DNA of 64,000 nucleotides from Betaproteobacteria bacterium (GCA_016704895.1 JADIZG010000064.1:1-64000); one strand, 5' to 3'; counted from the first letter of the stretch, positions 46,689 through 55,640 are shown. A program made the numbers and translations. The notes: a model not told the origin generated them from the sequence alone.

Positions 46689-47630
46689 ATGCGGCTCCGC
46701 GCGGCGCTGGCCGCGATGGCGATGGCCTGCGCGCTCGTCCCGGCGCGCGCGGCCGTTCCGCCGCCGCTCGACTGCGAGCGCGTCGACACGAAGACCGCCG
46801 CGTCGCTCCCCGCGGATCGCGCGCCGCGCATCGTGCTGCTGCAGGGGTCGCTCGGGATCGTCACGATGGCGCCGTTCGGCGAGTTCCTCGAGGGCATGGG
46901 CTACCCGGCCGCGGCGCTCGTCGATCCGCGGACCGGCGAGATGACCACGGACAGCGATCTCGACGGCCGAACGCTCGCCGGCATGCTCGCGTGGCAGTAC
47001 GAGCGCGACGGCGTGCGGCCGCTCATCGTCGGGCACAGCAAGGGCGGCGGCGTGGTGATCGACACGCTGCGTGCGCTCGCCGGCGTGTACGGCAACGAGC
47101 TCGCGCTCGTCGACCCGCGGACGCTCGAGCCTCAGGCGCGAACTCAGTTCCTCGATCCGGTCACCGGCGAGTCGCGCCGCGTCGTCGACCTCACGCTGCC
47201 GCTCGCCTCGGCGATCGCGACCGGGCGGCTGCCGCGCATCCTCCGGGGCCAGTTCGAGCTCGCCAGCGTCCTTCGCGACATTCCGGACAGCACCGAGTGG
47301 TTCGTCGGCTTCGCGATCCCCTACGATCCGATCGCCGGCACGTTCGCCGGCGACGAGGACCCGTACCGCGCGACCGGCCGCGCACAGGTGCGCAACGTCG
47401 TGCTGCCCGCGACGACCAACCACATCGGGGTGCCGCGCGCGGCCCATCTCGCGCGCGATCCGGCGACGAGGGCGTGGATCGACGCCTACCACCCCGGCGC
47501 CGCGCGGGCGATGCCCGAGGGCGCCGACACGACCAACCTCGTGCATGCCGCGGAGCTCTGGTACTCGATCAAGCGGGCATGGTGCGGCGAGGCGCAGCGC
47601 GCGAACGGGCAGGGCCAGCGGGCGGGTTGA
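46689..47630 (+). CDS. Exported alpha/beta-hydrolase, paralogue 1
   Basis: 313 residues with signal peptide (AALAAMAMACALVPARA-A). An esterase/lipase-like fold is suggested by PLIVGHSKGGGVVIDTL with Ser nucleophile; the catalytic His is probably in ATTNHIGVPRAAHL. The C-terminal AELWYSIKRAW resembles VWYSIKKHW of the second hydrolase at 48.9 kb, and LAGMLAWQYERDGVRPLIVGHS parallels LAGILAWHYEQDGMRPMIVGHS there, so the two are paralogues. The stop is followed after one base by the GTG of the condensation-family gene. The substrate is unknown; position suggests a lipid or ester made by this cluster. Confidence 0.82.
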   Translation: MRLRAALAAMAMACALVPARAAVPPPLDCERVDTKTAASLPADRAPRIVLLQGSLGIVTMAPFGEFLEGMGYPAAALVDPRTGEMTTDSDLDGRTLAGMLAWQYERDGVRPLIVGHSKGGGVVIDTLRALAGVYGNELALVDPRTLEPQARTQFLDPVTGESRRVVDLTLPLASAIATGRLPRILRGQFELASVLRDIPDSTEWFVGFAIPYDPIAGTFAGDEDPYRATGRAQVRNVVLPATTNHIGVPRAAHLARDPATRAWIDAYHPGAARAMPEGADTTNLVHAAELWYSIKRAWCGEAQRANGQGQRAG

Positions 47631-47631
47631 C

Positions 47632-48921
47632 GTGCAGGGGGCGCTCAACCTGTTCCAGGCGACGATGCTGCGTTGGCGCACGCGCCATCCGTACAACGCG
47701 ACGCACGTCGCACGCGTGCCGCACGCGCTCGACGCCGCGCGCCTTCGCGCGACACTCGCCACCGCGCTCGAGGAGACCGGGCTCACCGGGTACGCGCTCG
47801 ACGCGGCGCGAGGGCGGTTCTCGTGGCGCGGCGGCCCGGCGCAGGTCGAGCTCGACGTGGCCGCGCCGGCGCCGGACCTCCGGGAAGCGCTGCGGGCGGC
47901 GATCGAGCGATCGCTCGCGCGGCCGTTTCCGCGCGACGGCGCGTACGTGCCGTTCGCGTTCGAGGCGATTCCCGATGCAGGCGGCTTCTGGCTCCTCGTC
48001 GTCTACGACCACGTCGTCGCGGGCGGCGATTCGGCGGTCGCGCTGCTGGGCGCGATCGCGGCCCGCTATGCCGGCGGCCGCGCGCTGCCGCGGCTCGAGC
48101 GCCATCCGGCGCGATTCCGCCGGCTGTTCGCCCGCCATCCGATCCAGACGGTGCGCGCGGCCGCCGGGCTGCCCCGGTTCGCGCTCCGCGCGAGGCGCGC
48201 CCGCCGGCCGCCGGGCCTCGAGATTCGCGACGCGTCGAACGCGTTCCTGATGGCGAGCCTCGACGCCGCCGTCGTCGAGCGCATCGCGCACGTCGCGAAG
48301 CGGTGGGGCGTTTCGCGCAACGACGTGCTGATGGGCGCGCTGATCCGTGCGTTGGCGGGCCTCAAGCCCCCTGCGGCCAGGCATGCGCGCCGCTACGAGG
48401 TCGCGGTCGCAGCGATCGTCAACATCCGCAGCGACTGCGCCGGTCCGGCCGGCCACACGTTCGGGCAGTTCCTGAGCCCGTTCCGGGCCTCGCATCCGGA
48501 TCCGGCGGGCGCGAGCGTCGAGGAGGTCGTCCGCGCGGTGAACGCGGAGAGCCGCGACCTGCGCTCGCGGCGGCGCTACCTGCGCTCGCTCGGCGCGGTC
48601 GCTCTGTCGGGGTTCGCGTGGCGCGTCGTGAGCGAGGAGCGACGCGACTCGCTGTTCGCCAAGCACTATCCGGTGTGGGCGGGACTCACGACGCTCGTGG
48701 TCCCGGGGCTCTGGGGCGCGATCTCGTCCGGCGCGGGCGCGATGCCGTCGGGCTATCGCCGCGGCGTGTCGACCGGGCCGCTCGCGCCGATCGTCGTCGC
48801 GGCGACGTTCACCGGAACGTCGCTCGAGCTCGGTGTATCCTTTCGCCCCGCAGCGGTCCCCGCAGCCGACGTGCGCGCGGTGCTCGACCGGTACGTCGCC
48901 AGCCTCGAAGAACTGTCATGA
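47632..48921 (+). CDS. Condensation/acyltransferase-superfamily protein
   Basis: 429 residues from a GTG. The two-lobed pattern fits the CoA-dependent acyltransferase/NRPS condensation superfamily: LLVVYDHVVAGGDSAV stands where HHxxxDG occurs, with His and a shifted Asp. A second lobe has NDVLMGALIRALAG and TFGQFLSPFRAS, and STGPLAPIVVAATFTGTSLELGVSF near the end resembles wax-ester synthase/PapA-type C-termini. No carrier or adenylation domain. Probably transfers an acyl group between carrier/CoA and an alcohol or amine. It is sandwiched between the paralogous hydrolases and overlaps the second by four bases. Confidence 0.65.
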   Translation: MQGALNLFQATMLRWRTRHPYNATHVARVPHALDAARLRATLATALEETGLTGYALDAARGRFSWRGGPAQVELDVAAPAPDLREALRAAIERSLARPFPRDGAYVPFAFEAIPDAGGFWLLVVYDHVVAGGDSAVALLGAIAARYAGGRALPRLERHPARFRRLFARHPIQTVRAAAGLPRFALRARRARRPPGLEIRDASNAFLMASLDAAVVERIAHVAKRWGVSRNDVLMGALIRALAGLKPPAARHARRYEVAVAAIVNIRSDCAGPAGHTFGQFLSPFRASHPDPAGASVEEVVRAVNAESRDLRSRRRYLRSLGAVALSGFAWRVVSEERRDSLFAKHYPVWAGLTTLVVPGLWGAISSGAGAMPSGYRRGVSTGPLAPIVVAATFTGTSLELGVSFRPAAVPAADVRAVLDRYVASLEELS

Positions 48922-50000
48922 CGCAAGCTACCCCGCGCCCGTTACGCACCCTTTGCCTCGCCGCGGCATTCGCACTCGCCGGCTGCGCGGCGCTGCCGGT
49001 CCCGGTCGCCGTGATCGAGCCGAAGGCAGGCGAACATTCGGCGCTCGAGGCGATGAAGATCGATCGCGCCCTCGAGGATCGCATCCTCGCGCTCGATCCG
49101 GCCCGCGTCACCGAGAGCGACGTCGTCCAGGTGCTCTCGAAGGGGCCCGCGCCGCAGATCATGCTGGTGCACGGCGGCGTGTTCCCGGTTCACCTGGCGA
49201 TGACCTCGTTCGGGTCGTTCCTGATGGACATGGGCTATCCCGAGGCGAAGATTCGGAGCCCCGGGTCGGGCGACTGGTCGTACAGCCCGTACACGACGAC
49301 CGACCGGCTGGCCGGCATCCTCGCGTGGCACTACGAGCAGGACGGCATGCGTCCGATGATCGTCGGCCACAGCCAGGGCGGGCTCTACGCGGTCAAGATC
49401 CTGAAGGAATTCGCGGGCAAGTACGGCGACCGGCTCGCGGTCTGGGATCCGGTGGCGGACCGCGCCGAAGCCCGGACGTCGATCGTCGATCCGCTGTCGG
49501 GCCGGGAGCGCCCGGTCATCGGGCTGACGATGTCGTACGCATCGGCGCTGGGCGCCGGCGGCTGGGCGCTCGTCCTGCCGAACCAGTGGGACGAGTTCGC
49601 GACGCTGCGAAGGATCCCCGACACGGTCGAGGAGTTCACCGGCTACTTCATCGAGCTCGACTTCTTCGCGCTCTCGTTCCCGGGCAACCCGCTCGACGTG
49701 CCCTACGAGGCGAACGGCACGGCGACGGTGCGCAACGTCATGCTTCCGGCGGCGTACAACCACGTCTTCGTCCCCGTGTCGCACGACCTCGCCGCCCATC
49801 CCGAGGTGCGCCAATGGATCAACGAGTACGCGCCGGGCAGGCAGGCGGAGGTGTCCGACCCGCCCGGGGTCTCCGGCGGTGCCGTCCTGTGGGTGGCCGA
49901 CGTCTGGTACAGCATCAAGAAGCACTGGGTGATCGAGTCGCAGCGCGCGATTCTGGCCCGGCGCGCGGCGCTGGGAAACGCCAAGCCTCCGGGCGGTTAG
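48918..50000 (+). CDS. Lipoprotein alpha/beta-hydrolase, paralogue 2
   Basis: 360 residues. Lipobox LAGC near residue 22 predicts a lipid-anchored periplasmic or outer-membrane protein. Nucleophile motif PMIVGHSQGGLYAVKIL; probable His in AAYNHVFVPVSHDL. It is paralogous to the hydrolase at 46.7 kb, but lipid-anchored and with about 40 extra N-terminal residues. The ATG overlaps the stop of the condensation-family gene. One hydrolase soluble and one anchored around an acyltransferase-like enzyme suggests a two-step envelope lipid or polyketide remodelling, which is inference. Confidence 0.82.
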   Translation: MTQATPRPLRTLCLAAAFALAGCAALPVPVAVIEPKAGEHSALEAMKIDRALEDRILALDPARVTESDVVQVLSKGPAPQIMLVHGGVFPVHLAMTSFGSFLMDMGYPEAKIRSPGSGDWSYSPYTTTDRLAGILAWHYEQDGMRPMIVGHSQGGLYAVKILKEFAGKYGDRLAVWDPVADRAEARTSIVDPLSGRERPVIGLTMSYASALGAGGWALVLPNQWDEFATLRRIPDTVEEFTGYFIELDFFALSFPGNPLDVPYEANGTATVRNVMLPAAYNHVFVPVSHDLAAHPEVRQWINEYAPGRQAEVSDPPGVSGGAVLWVADVWYSIKKHWVIESQRAILARRAALGNAKPPGG

Positions 50001-50003
50001 AAT
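49998..50003 (+). promoter_or_regulatory. -10 element for the SDR-ACP-KS genes
   Basis: TAGAAT overlapping the stop codon of the lipoprotein hydrolase, 53 bases before the SDR start. It could give the fatty-acid-type genes their own transcript in addition to read-through from the hydrolase operon. Confidence 0.35.
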
Positions 50004-50056
50004 AGCGTTCGCGGCCGGGACGCCCGGCGGCGCCTCGCCCCCCGCCCACGGTCCCC

Positions 50057-51574
50057 ATGCACGCCCCCCTCGCCGGCAAGGTCGCGCTCGTCAGCGGCGG
50101 CGCGCGCGGCATCGGCCGCGCGACCGCGCTCAAGCTTGCCGCCGCCGGCGCGGACGTCGCGATCAACTACTACAACAGCCACGAGGACGCCGAGGCGCTC
50201 GCCGGCGAGGTGCGCGCGATGGGGCGGCAGGCCGCGACGATCCAGTGCAGCGTCGGCGACCCCGACAGCGTGGACGAGCTCTTCGCCGCGTTCGACGCGT
50301 CGTTCGCGCGCCTCGACATCGTCGTGTCGAACGCGGCGTCGGGCGTGCTGAAGCCCGCGATGGAGATGAAGCTCAAGCACTGGCGCTGGTGCATGGAGAT
50401 CAACGCGTTCGCGCTCGCGCTCCTCGCGCAGCATGCCGCGCCGCGGATGAAGGACGGCGGGCGCATCGTCGCGATGTCGAGCCTGGGCGCGTACCGCGCG
50501 ATCCCGAACTACGGATTCGTCGGCGCGTCGAAGGCGGCGCTCGAGTCGCTCGTGCGCTCGCTCGCCCAGGAGCTCGGCCCTCGCGGCATCCGCGTCAACA
50601 CGGTGAATGCCGGCGTCGTCGACACCGACGCGCTCGGCTACTTCCCGAATCGCGAGGCGCTGCTGGCCGAGTACGCGGCGCGCACGCCCGCCGGACCGGT
50701 GCTGACGCCTGCCGACGTCGCGAACGCGATCTACCTGCTGTGCCTGCCGGAGGCCGCGATGATCAACGGCACGACGCTGTTCGTCGACGGCGGCTTCGCG
50801 ATCTCCGGGATGAGCGCGCCGGCTCCCTCCGGTCTCGCGGGGAAGACCGCCATCGTCACCGGCGGCAGCCGCGGCATCGGCCGCGCGATCGTCGAGCGGC
50901 TCGCCGCCGACGGCATGGACGTCACGTTCTTCTACGTCGGCAACGAGGCCGCCGCGAACGAGGTCGTCGCCGCGGCGCGCGCGGCCGGCCTCGCGGTGAC
51001 CGCCGACCGGGTCGACATCCGCGATCCGGCCGCGTGCGTCGACGCGGTCGAGCGCGTGATCGAGCGCCGCGGGCGCGTCGACGTCCTCGTGAACAATGCG
51101 GGGGTGATCCGTGATAATCTATTGGTCGCCCTCGAGCCGGACGACGTGCGCACCGTGCTGGAAACCAACGTGACCGGGCTGTTCAACGTCACGCGCGCGG
51201 TGGCCCCGCACATGACCTCCCGGCGCTCGGGCCGGATCGTGAACCTGAGCTCGGTCTCCGCGACGCGGGGCGGCCGCGGCCAGACGAACTACGCGGCGAG
51301 CAAGGGGGCGATCGAGGCGTTCACGCGGGCGCTCGCGGTGGAGTTGGGGCCGCGCCACATCCGCGTCAACGCCGTCGCGCCAGGGGTGATCGACACCGAG
51401 ATGTCGAAGGACGTGCGCGAGCTCGCCGGCGACGACGTGCTGAAGCGCATCGTGCTGCGGCGCTATGGCAGGCCCGAGGAGATCGCGAACGCCGTGTGGT
51501 TCCTCGCGTCGGATCTCGCGGCCTACGTGACCGGCGCCGTGCTGCACGTCGACGGCGGATTCAAGATGGAGTGA
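50057..51574 (+). CDS. Two FabG-like SDRs in one open frame
   Basis: 505 residues comprising two full short-chain dehydrogenases. Domain 1 (about 1-251): SGGARGIG, NAAS, and YGFVGASKAALE as Tyr/Lys region. Domain 2 (about 252-505) starts with MSAPAPSGL and has VTGGSRGIG, NNAG, and NYAASKGAIEAF with SSVSA, a canonical 3-oxoacyl-ACP reductase. At the joint the sequence is TCCGGGATGAGC; removing one G gives TCC GGA TGA with an overlapping ATGAGC start, the usual layout of two coupled genes. Domain 1 has a non-standard Ser-Tyr spacing but a Lys, so may be an enoyl or keto reductase. Fusion versus one extra G is undecided. Confidence 0.85.
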   Translation: MHAPLAGKVALVSGGARGIGRATALKLAAAGADVAINYYNSHEDAEALAGEVRAMGRQAATIQCSVGDPDSVDELFAAFDASFARLDIVVSNAASGVLKPAMEMKLKHWRWCMEINAFALALLAQHAAPRMKDGGRIVAMSSLGAYRAIPNYGFVGASKAALESLVRSLAQELGPRGIRVNTVNAGVVDTDALGYFPNREALLAEYAARTPAGPVLTPADVANAIYLLCLPEAAMINGTTLFVDGGFAISGMSAPAPSGLAGKTAIVTGGSRGIGRAIVERLAADGMDVTFFYVGNEAAANEVVAAARAAGLAVTADRVDIRDPAACVDAVERVIERRGRVDVLVNNAGVIRDNLLVALEPDDVRTVLETNVTGLFNVTRAVAPHMTSRRSGRIVNLSSVSATRGGRGQTNYAASKGAIEAFTRALAVELGPRHIRVNAVAPGVIDTEMSKDVRELAGDDVLKRIVLRRYGRPEEIANAVWFLASDLAAYVTGAVLHVDGGFKME

Positions 51575-51579
51575 TGGGG

Positions 51580-52206
51580 ATGAGTGAAATCTCGCAACAG
51601 GACGTCGACGCGGTCTTCCCGAAGGTCGCCGACACGATCGCCGACGCGCTCGGCTGCGACCTCGACGAGGTCAAGCGCGACGCGTCGCTCATCAACGACC
51701 TGGGCGCGGAGTCGATCGACTTCCTCGACCTCGTGTTCCGGCTCGAGCGCGCGTTCAAGATCAAGATTCCTCGCGGCAAGATCGTCGAGGATTCGCGCGG
51801 CACGCTCTCCGAGGCCGAGTTCGAGCAGAAGGGCCTCGTCACCGAGCAGGGCCTCGCGCAGCTGAAGTCGTTCCTGTCGGAGGTGCCGGGGGATCGCTTC
51901 CGCACGCCGCTCAAGGTCGCCGAGATCCCGCGCCTGTTCACCGCCGAGACGGGCGCTTCCGCGCGTTCTCGTTCGTCGACCGCATCCTCGCTCACGCGCC
52001 GGGTGCCACGGTGCGCGGCCGTTACACGGTGCCCGCACACGCGACGCGCTTCCCGGCCAGCCTCGCGGCCGAGGCGGTGGGTCAACTGGCCGCCTGGGCG
52101 GCGATGCGATCGCTGGACTTCCGGTTGCGGCCCGTTGCGGGCCTCGCCGGCGAGACGCGCTTCGGCCGGCCGTTCGGGCCGGGCGACACCCTCGACCTCG
52201 AGGTGA
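51580..52206 (+). CDS. Acyl carrier protein (real domain about 51580-51950)
   Basis: About 125 residues of true ACP: phosphopantetheine Ser at residue 45 in INDLGAESIDFLDL, then FKIKIPRGKIVED and EFEQKGLVTEQGLAQL, the elongated ACP type found in aryl-polyene and related clusters. GGAG seven bases before the ATG at 51580 favours it over the in-frame ATG at 51574. After about TAETG the frame runs on into the dehydratase gene in a different frame, so the natural stop was probably lost to an indel near 51950; the formal stop is at 52206. It carries the growing chain for the KS pair. Confidence 0.8.
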   Translation: MSEISQQDVDAVFPKVADTIADALGCDLDEVKRDASLINDLGAESIDFLDLVFRLERAFKIKIPRGKIVEDSRGTLSEAEFEQKGLVTEQGLAQLKSFLSEVPGDRFRTPLKVAEIPRLFTAETGASARSRSSTASSLTRRVPRCAAVTRCPHTRRASRPASRPRRWVNWPPGRRCDRWTSGCGPLRASPARRASAGRSGRATPSTSR

Positions 52207-52751
52207 CCCTCGAGAGTGCGACCGACAGCGACGTCGCGTACTCCGGGCGCGCGCTCGTCGGCGGCGAGATCGCGCTCGTGCTCGAGCACGCGCTCGGCCC
52301 GATGCTTCCCGCGAGCGAGTTCGACGATCCCGGCGCGCTGCGTACCGACTTCGCGACGCTGACGACGACCGGCGCGCCGCCGGACCGCTTCGCCGGCGTC
52401 CCGCTCCCCGATCTCGCGATCGACGAGCTCGACCCCGGGCGCCGCGCGAAGGGGACGCTCTCGATTCCCGCCGAGGCGCCGTATTTCGCCGACCACTTCC
52501 CGCGCAAGCCGGTGTTCCCGGCGACGCTGCTGATGGACGCGCTCGGCACGCTCGCGACGACCGCCGCCGGCGAGCGGGTGCGCGTGACGGGCATGCGGGA
52601 CGTCAAGGTGCGCGTGTTCATGCCGCCCGGCGAGACGCTCGCCGTGACGGTGGATCTCGCCGACGACGACGGTGTGCTGACCGGACGCCTCGTGGCGAAG
52701 ATGCAGGGCAAGACGGCGGCAACCGCGCGCGTCCTCCTGGAGCGAACGTGA
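52011..52751 (+). CDS. Double-hotdog 3-hydroxyacyl-ACP dehydratase
   Basis: 246 residues from the GTG at 52011, but protein-like sequence in this frame (GRFRAFSFVDRILAHAPG) extends up to about 51950, so the true start is upstream and blurred by the frame break after the ACP. The first hotdog is less conserved. The second carries FADHFPRKPVFPATLLMDALG, the FabA/FabZ-type active-site region with catalytic His; the usual Gly of PG is Ala here. It dehydrates the beta-hydroxyacyl-ACP made by the SDR. Its stop overlaps the GTG of the ketosynthase. Confidence 0.8.
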   Translation: MRGRYTVPAHATRFPASLAAEAVGQLAAWAAMRSLDFRLRPVAGLAGETRFGRPFGPGDTLDLEVTLESATDSDVAYSGRALVGGEIALVLEHALGPMLPASEFDDPGALRTDFATLTTTGAPPDRFAGVPLPDLAIDELDPGRRAKGTLSIPAEAPYFADHFPRKPVFPATLLMDALGTLATTAAGERVRVTGMRDVKVRVFMPPGETLAVTVDLADDDGVLTGRLVAKMQGKTAATARVLLERT

Positions 52752-54046
52752 AGAAGAAACGTGTTGCGATCACCGGGCTCGGTCTCGTCACGCCCGCCGG
52801 CAACGACGTCGCCTCGACCTGGGCGACGCTGCAGTCGGGCCGGAGCATGGGCGCGCCGATCACGATCTTCGACGCTTCGGGCTTCTCGACGCGCATCGCT
52901 GCCGAGGTTAAGGGTTTCGACGCGCGCGCCGTCATCGACGACCGGCGTCTGCTCAAGTTCGCGAACCGTTCGCACGCGTTCGCGCTGGCGGCGGCCGACC
53001 AGGCGCTCGCCGACGCGGGCGTCCGTCCGACGCCCGCGACGAGCGCGCGCTGGGGCCTGTCGGTCGGCACCGGCATGATGGGGATGGCGTGGGACGACCT
53101 CTCGTCGCTCGGGCTCGCCGCTGCGGACGGCGAGGACGTCGACCCGGTCCGCCTGCAGGGCAGCGACACCGGGCGCGACCCGATGGTGTTCTGCCGCGCG
53201 CAGACCTCGGCGGGACTCGCGCTGCTCGGCCGGCGCTACGGCATCGGCGGGTACTCGACGAGCGTGCACACCGCGTGCGCGTCCGGCGGGCAGGCGGTCG
53301 GCACGGCGATGAAGCTGATCCGGCGCGGCACCGTCGACTTCGCGCTCGCGGGAGGCTTCGACTCGATGGTCAACCCGGTCGGGCTCGCCGGCTTCTGCCT
53401 GCTGGGCGCCGTCTCCGCGGACAACGACGCGCCGTCGCGCGCGAGCCGGCCGTTCGACGCGACGCGCAACGGCTTCGTGCTGGGCGAGGGCGCGGGCTTC
53501 GTCGTGCTCGAGTCGTGGGAGCGCGCGGTCGCTCGCGGCGCGCGCATCTACGCGGAGATCGCCGGCGACGGCAACTCGCTGTCGTCGTACCGGATCACCG
53601 ACTCGCATCCGTCCGGCGACGGTCCGATCCAGGCGATGCACTGGGCGCTCGCCGACGCCGACGCGACGCCGCAGGACGTCGACTACGTGAACGCGCACGG
53701 CACGTCGACGCCGATGAACGACCGCAGCGAGAGCGCCGCGATGCACGCGGTGTTCGGCTCGGACGTCGGTCGCGTGTCGGTGAGCTCGACGAAGAGCGCG
53801 ATGGGACACCTGATCGCCGCGGCAGGCGCGGTCGAGGCTGCCGTCTGCGCGCTGTCGATCCACCACGGCGTGCTGCCGGTCAACGCGAACTACGTGCATC
53901 CGGATCCCGACTGCATGCTGAATCTCGTCGTCGGCGCCGCGCGGAAGCAGCCGGTTCGCGTCGCGCTGTCGAACTCGCTCGGTTTCGGCGGCTCGAACAG
54001 TTGCCTCGCGTTCCGCCATCCCGACTTCGACGGAGGGCGGACATGA
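52748..54046 (+). CDS. Beta-ketoacyl-ACP synthase (KAS II-type)
   Basis: 432 residues, thiolase fold. Full catalytic set: Cys177 in HTACASGG, His317 in NAHGTSTP, Lys349 and His354 in STKSAMGHLIAAAG. It elongates ACP-bound acyl chains by decarboxylative condensation with malonyl-ACP. It is directly followed (ATGA overlap) by a second ketosynthase lacking the Cys, so the pair looks like KS-alpha/KS-beta of type II polyketide or aryl polyene systems rather than housekeeping FabF, which is usually solitary with acpP and fabD. Confidence 0.92.
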   Translation: MKKKRVAITGLGLVTPAGNDVASTWATLQSGRSMGAPITIFDASGFSTRIAAEVKGFDARAVIDDRRLLKFANRSHAFALAAADQALADAGVRPTPATSARWGLSVGTGMMGMAWDDLSSLGLAAADGEDVDPVRLQGSDTGRDPMVFCRAQTSAGLALLGRRYGIGGYSTSVHTACASGGQAVGTAMKLIRRGTVDFALAGGFDSMVNPVGLAGFCLLGAVSADNDAPSRASRPFDATRNGFVLGEGAGFVVLESWERAVARGARIYAEIAGDGNSLSSYRITDSHPSGDGPIQAMHWALADADATPQDVDYVNAHGTSTPMNDRSESAAMHAVFGSDVGRVSVSSTKSAMGHLIAAAGAVEAAVCALSIHHGVLPVNANYVHPDPDCMLNLVVGAARKQPVRVALSNSLGFGGSNSCLAFRHPDFDGGRT

Positions 54047-55320
54047 ACGGGAGAACGCCGGTCGTCGTCACTGGCCTGGGCGCGATCTGCGGCGCGGGCA
54101 AGTCGCCCGCGTCGATCCTCGACGCGATCCTCGAGGGCAGGAGCGCGCTCGCGCCGATCGCGTCGTGGGACGTCGCGCACTGGCCGCGTCCGATCGCCGC
54201 CGAGATCGCCGACTTCAACGCGGCCCAGCTCGCGGGCGACCGCAAGCTGCTGAAGCTCATCCGCCGCACCGACGTCGTCGGGCTCTACGCCGCGGGCGAG
54301 GCGGTGAAGGAAGCCGGCTTCGTCGCGCATCGCGAGGGCCTCGCCGCCGCCGCCGCCGCGCATTTCTCGGAGCGCACGGGCCTGTACGCGGGCTCGGGCG
54401 GCGGCAACTACCAGAACCAGTACGACTACTTCCCGCTGATCGAACAGGCAGCGGGGGCGTTGCCGGCTTTCGGCAGCGAGCTCGCCAGCATGGTCAATCC
54501 GATGTGGCTGCTCAAGTCGCTGCCCAACAACGTGCTGTGCCACGTCGGCATCCGTTTCGGGATCAAGGGTCCGAACGCCTGCATCACCAATCACAGCGTG
54601 AGCGGGCTCCTGGCGATCGTCGAGGCGGCCGCCGGCATCGTGAACGGGGAGGCGGACCGCGCGGTCGCCGTGGGCCACGACACGCCGATCGAGCCGCAGA
54701 ACGTCTTCTACTACCACGGCGCGGGACTGCTCGCGCGCGAGACGCTCAGGCCCTTCGACGCGTCGCGGGACGGCAGCCTGATGGGCGAGGGGGCCGGCGC
54801 GATGATGGTCGAGAGCGAAGCCTCGGCGCGCGCGCGCGGCGCGGCGGTGCTGGGGCGCGTGCTGGGAGCCGGCCACGCCACCGAGAGCGAAGGGCTCCTC
54901 GCGATTCGCGACGACGGCGAGGGGCCGGCGAGAGCGATCCGCGCGGCGCTGGCCGAAGCGGGCGTCGACGAGCGCGACGTCGGGATGATCGTCGCGCACG
55001 GCAACGGCACGCCCGCCTCGGACGCGTCCGAGGCGCTCGCGATCCTCGACGTGTTCGGCGCCGACGCGCCGCCGGTCACCGCGTTCAAGTGGTCGATCGG
55101 CCACCTGATCGCCGCCGCGGGCGCGATCGAAACGGTGCTCGCGCTCGAGGCACTGCGGCGCGGCGTCGTGCCGGGCATTCCGGTGCTCGATCGCATCGAT
55201 CCGGCGTTCGCCGCGCTGCCGGTCTCGCGCGAGACGCGCAAGCCCCGGAGCGACGTCGCGCTCGTGCTGTCGCGCGGGTTCGGCGGCACCGACGGCGCGC
55301 TGCTCGTCCGCGCGGCCTGA
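54043..55320 (+). CDS. Ketosynthase homologue with Ser in the Cys position (chain-length-factor-like)
   Basis: 425 residues, KS fold. Aligning GPNACITNHSVSGLLAI with GYSTSVHTACASGGQAV of the upstream KS puts Ser185 on the catalytic Cys. Both catalytic His are kept (His319 in VAHGNGTP, His354 in KWSIGHLIAAAG), and the DASRDGSLMGEGAGAMM block is intact. Chain-length factors usually carry Gln there; Ser could still allow decarboxylation of malonyl-ACP but not normal acyl transfer. A second Cys (180) lies five residues earlier. Likely forms a heterodimer with the upstream KS and sets chain length; that is inference from pairing. Confidence 0.87.
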   Translation: MNGRTPVVVTGLGAICGAGKSPASILDAILEGRSALAPIASWDVAHWPRPIAAEIADFNAAQLAGDRKLLKLIRRTDVVGLYAAGEAVKEAGFVAHREGLAAAAAAHFSERTGLYAGSGGGNYQNQYDYFPLIEQAAGALPAFGSELASMVNPMWLLKSLPNNVLCHVGIRFGIKGPNACITNHSVSGLLAIVEAAAGIVNGEADRAVAVGHDTPIEPQNVFYYHGAGLLARETLRPFDASRDGSLMGEGAGAMMVESEASARARGAAVLGRVLGAGHATESEGLLAIRDDGEGPARAIRAALAEAGVDERDVGMIVAHGNGTPASDASEALAILDVFGADAPPVTAFKWSIGHLIAAAGAIETVLALEALRRGVVPGIPVLDRIDPAFAALPVSRETRKPRSDVALVLSRGFGGTDGALLVRAA

Positions 55321-55328
55321 TCCGCTCC

Positions 55329-55640
55329 GTGACCGAGTCACCGCCCGCCGGCGAGCGCTGCGGGATCGACACGGTCGCGATCGACCGCGTCGAGCGCATG
55401 CTGGACGCGAACGACGCGGCGTCGATCGCGCGGCTCTTCACCGCGCGCGAGCTCGCGGACGCGGGCGAGGGACCGGGGCGCGCCGCGTCGCTCGCCGCGC
55501 GCTTCGCCGCGAAGGAAGCGTGCCTCAAGCTCTTTCCGCGCGAGACCGCGCTCGAGGCGATCGCGGCGTCCGACTTTCGGTCGAGCGCGACGACTACGGC
55601 GCGCCGCAGGTCGTCCCGGGCCCGGCGGCCGAGGTCGTGA
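55329..55640 (+). CDS. Holo-ACP synthase-like protein, N-terminal part (frameshifted)
   Basis: Starts GTG nine bases after the KS-beta stop. CGIDTVAIDRVERML with the Mg-binding Asp, LFTARELAD and RFAAKEACLKLF are the AcpS/PPTase motifs, so it should attach phosphopantetheine to the cluster ACP. Family sequence leaves this frame near 55576 and goes on in the next (VERDDYGAPQVVPG, then IALSMSHDATNATAVAV), ahead of the acyltransferase. In this frame the ORF ends at a TGA overlapping the ATG at 55640. As read, the protein lacks its C-terminal third. Confidence 0.75.
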   Translation: MTESPPAGERCGIDTVAIDRVERMLDANDAASIARLFTARELADAGEGPGRAASLAARFAAKEACLKLFPRETALEAIAASDFRSSATTTARRRSSRARRPRS

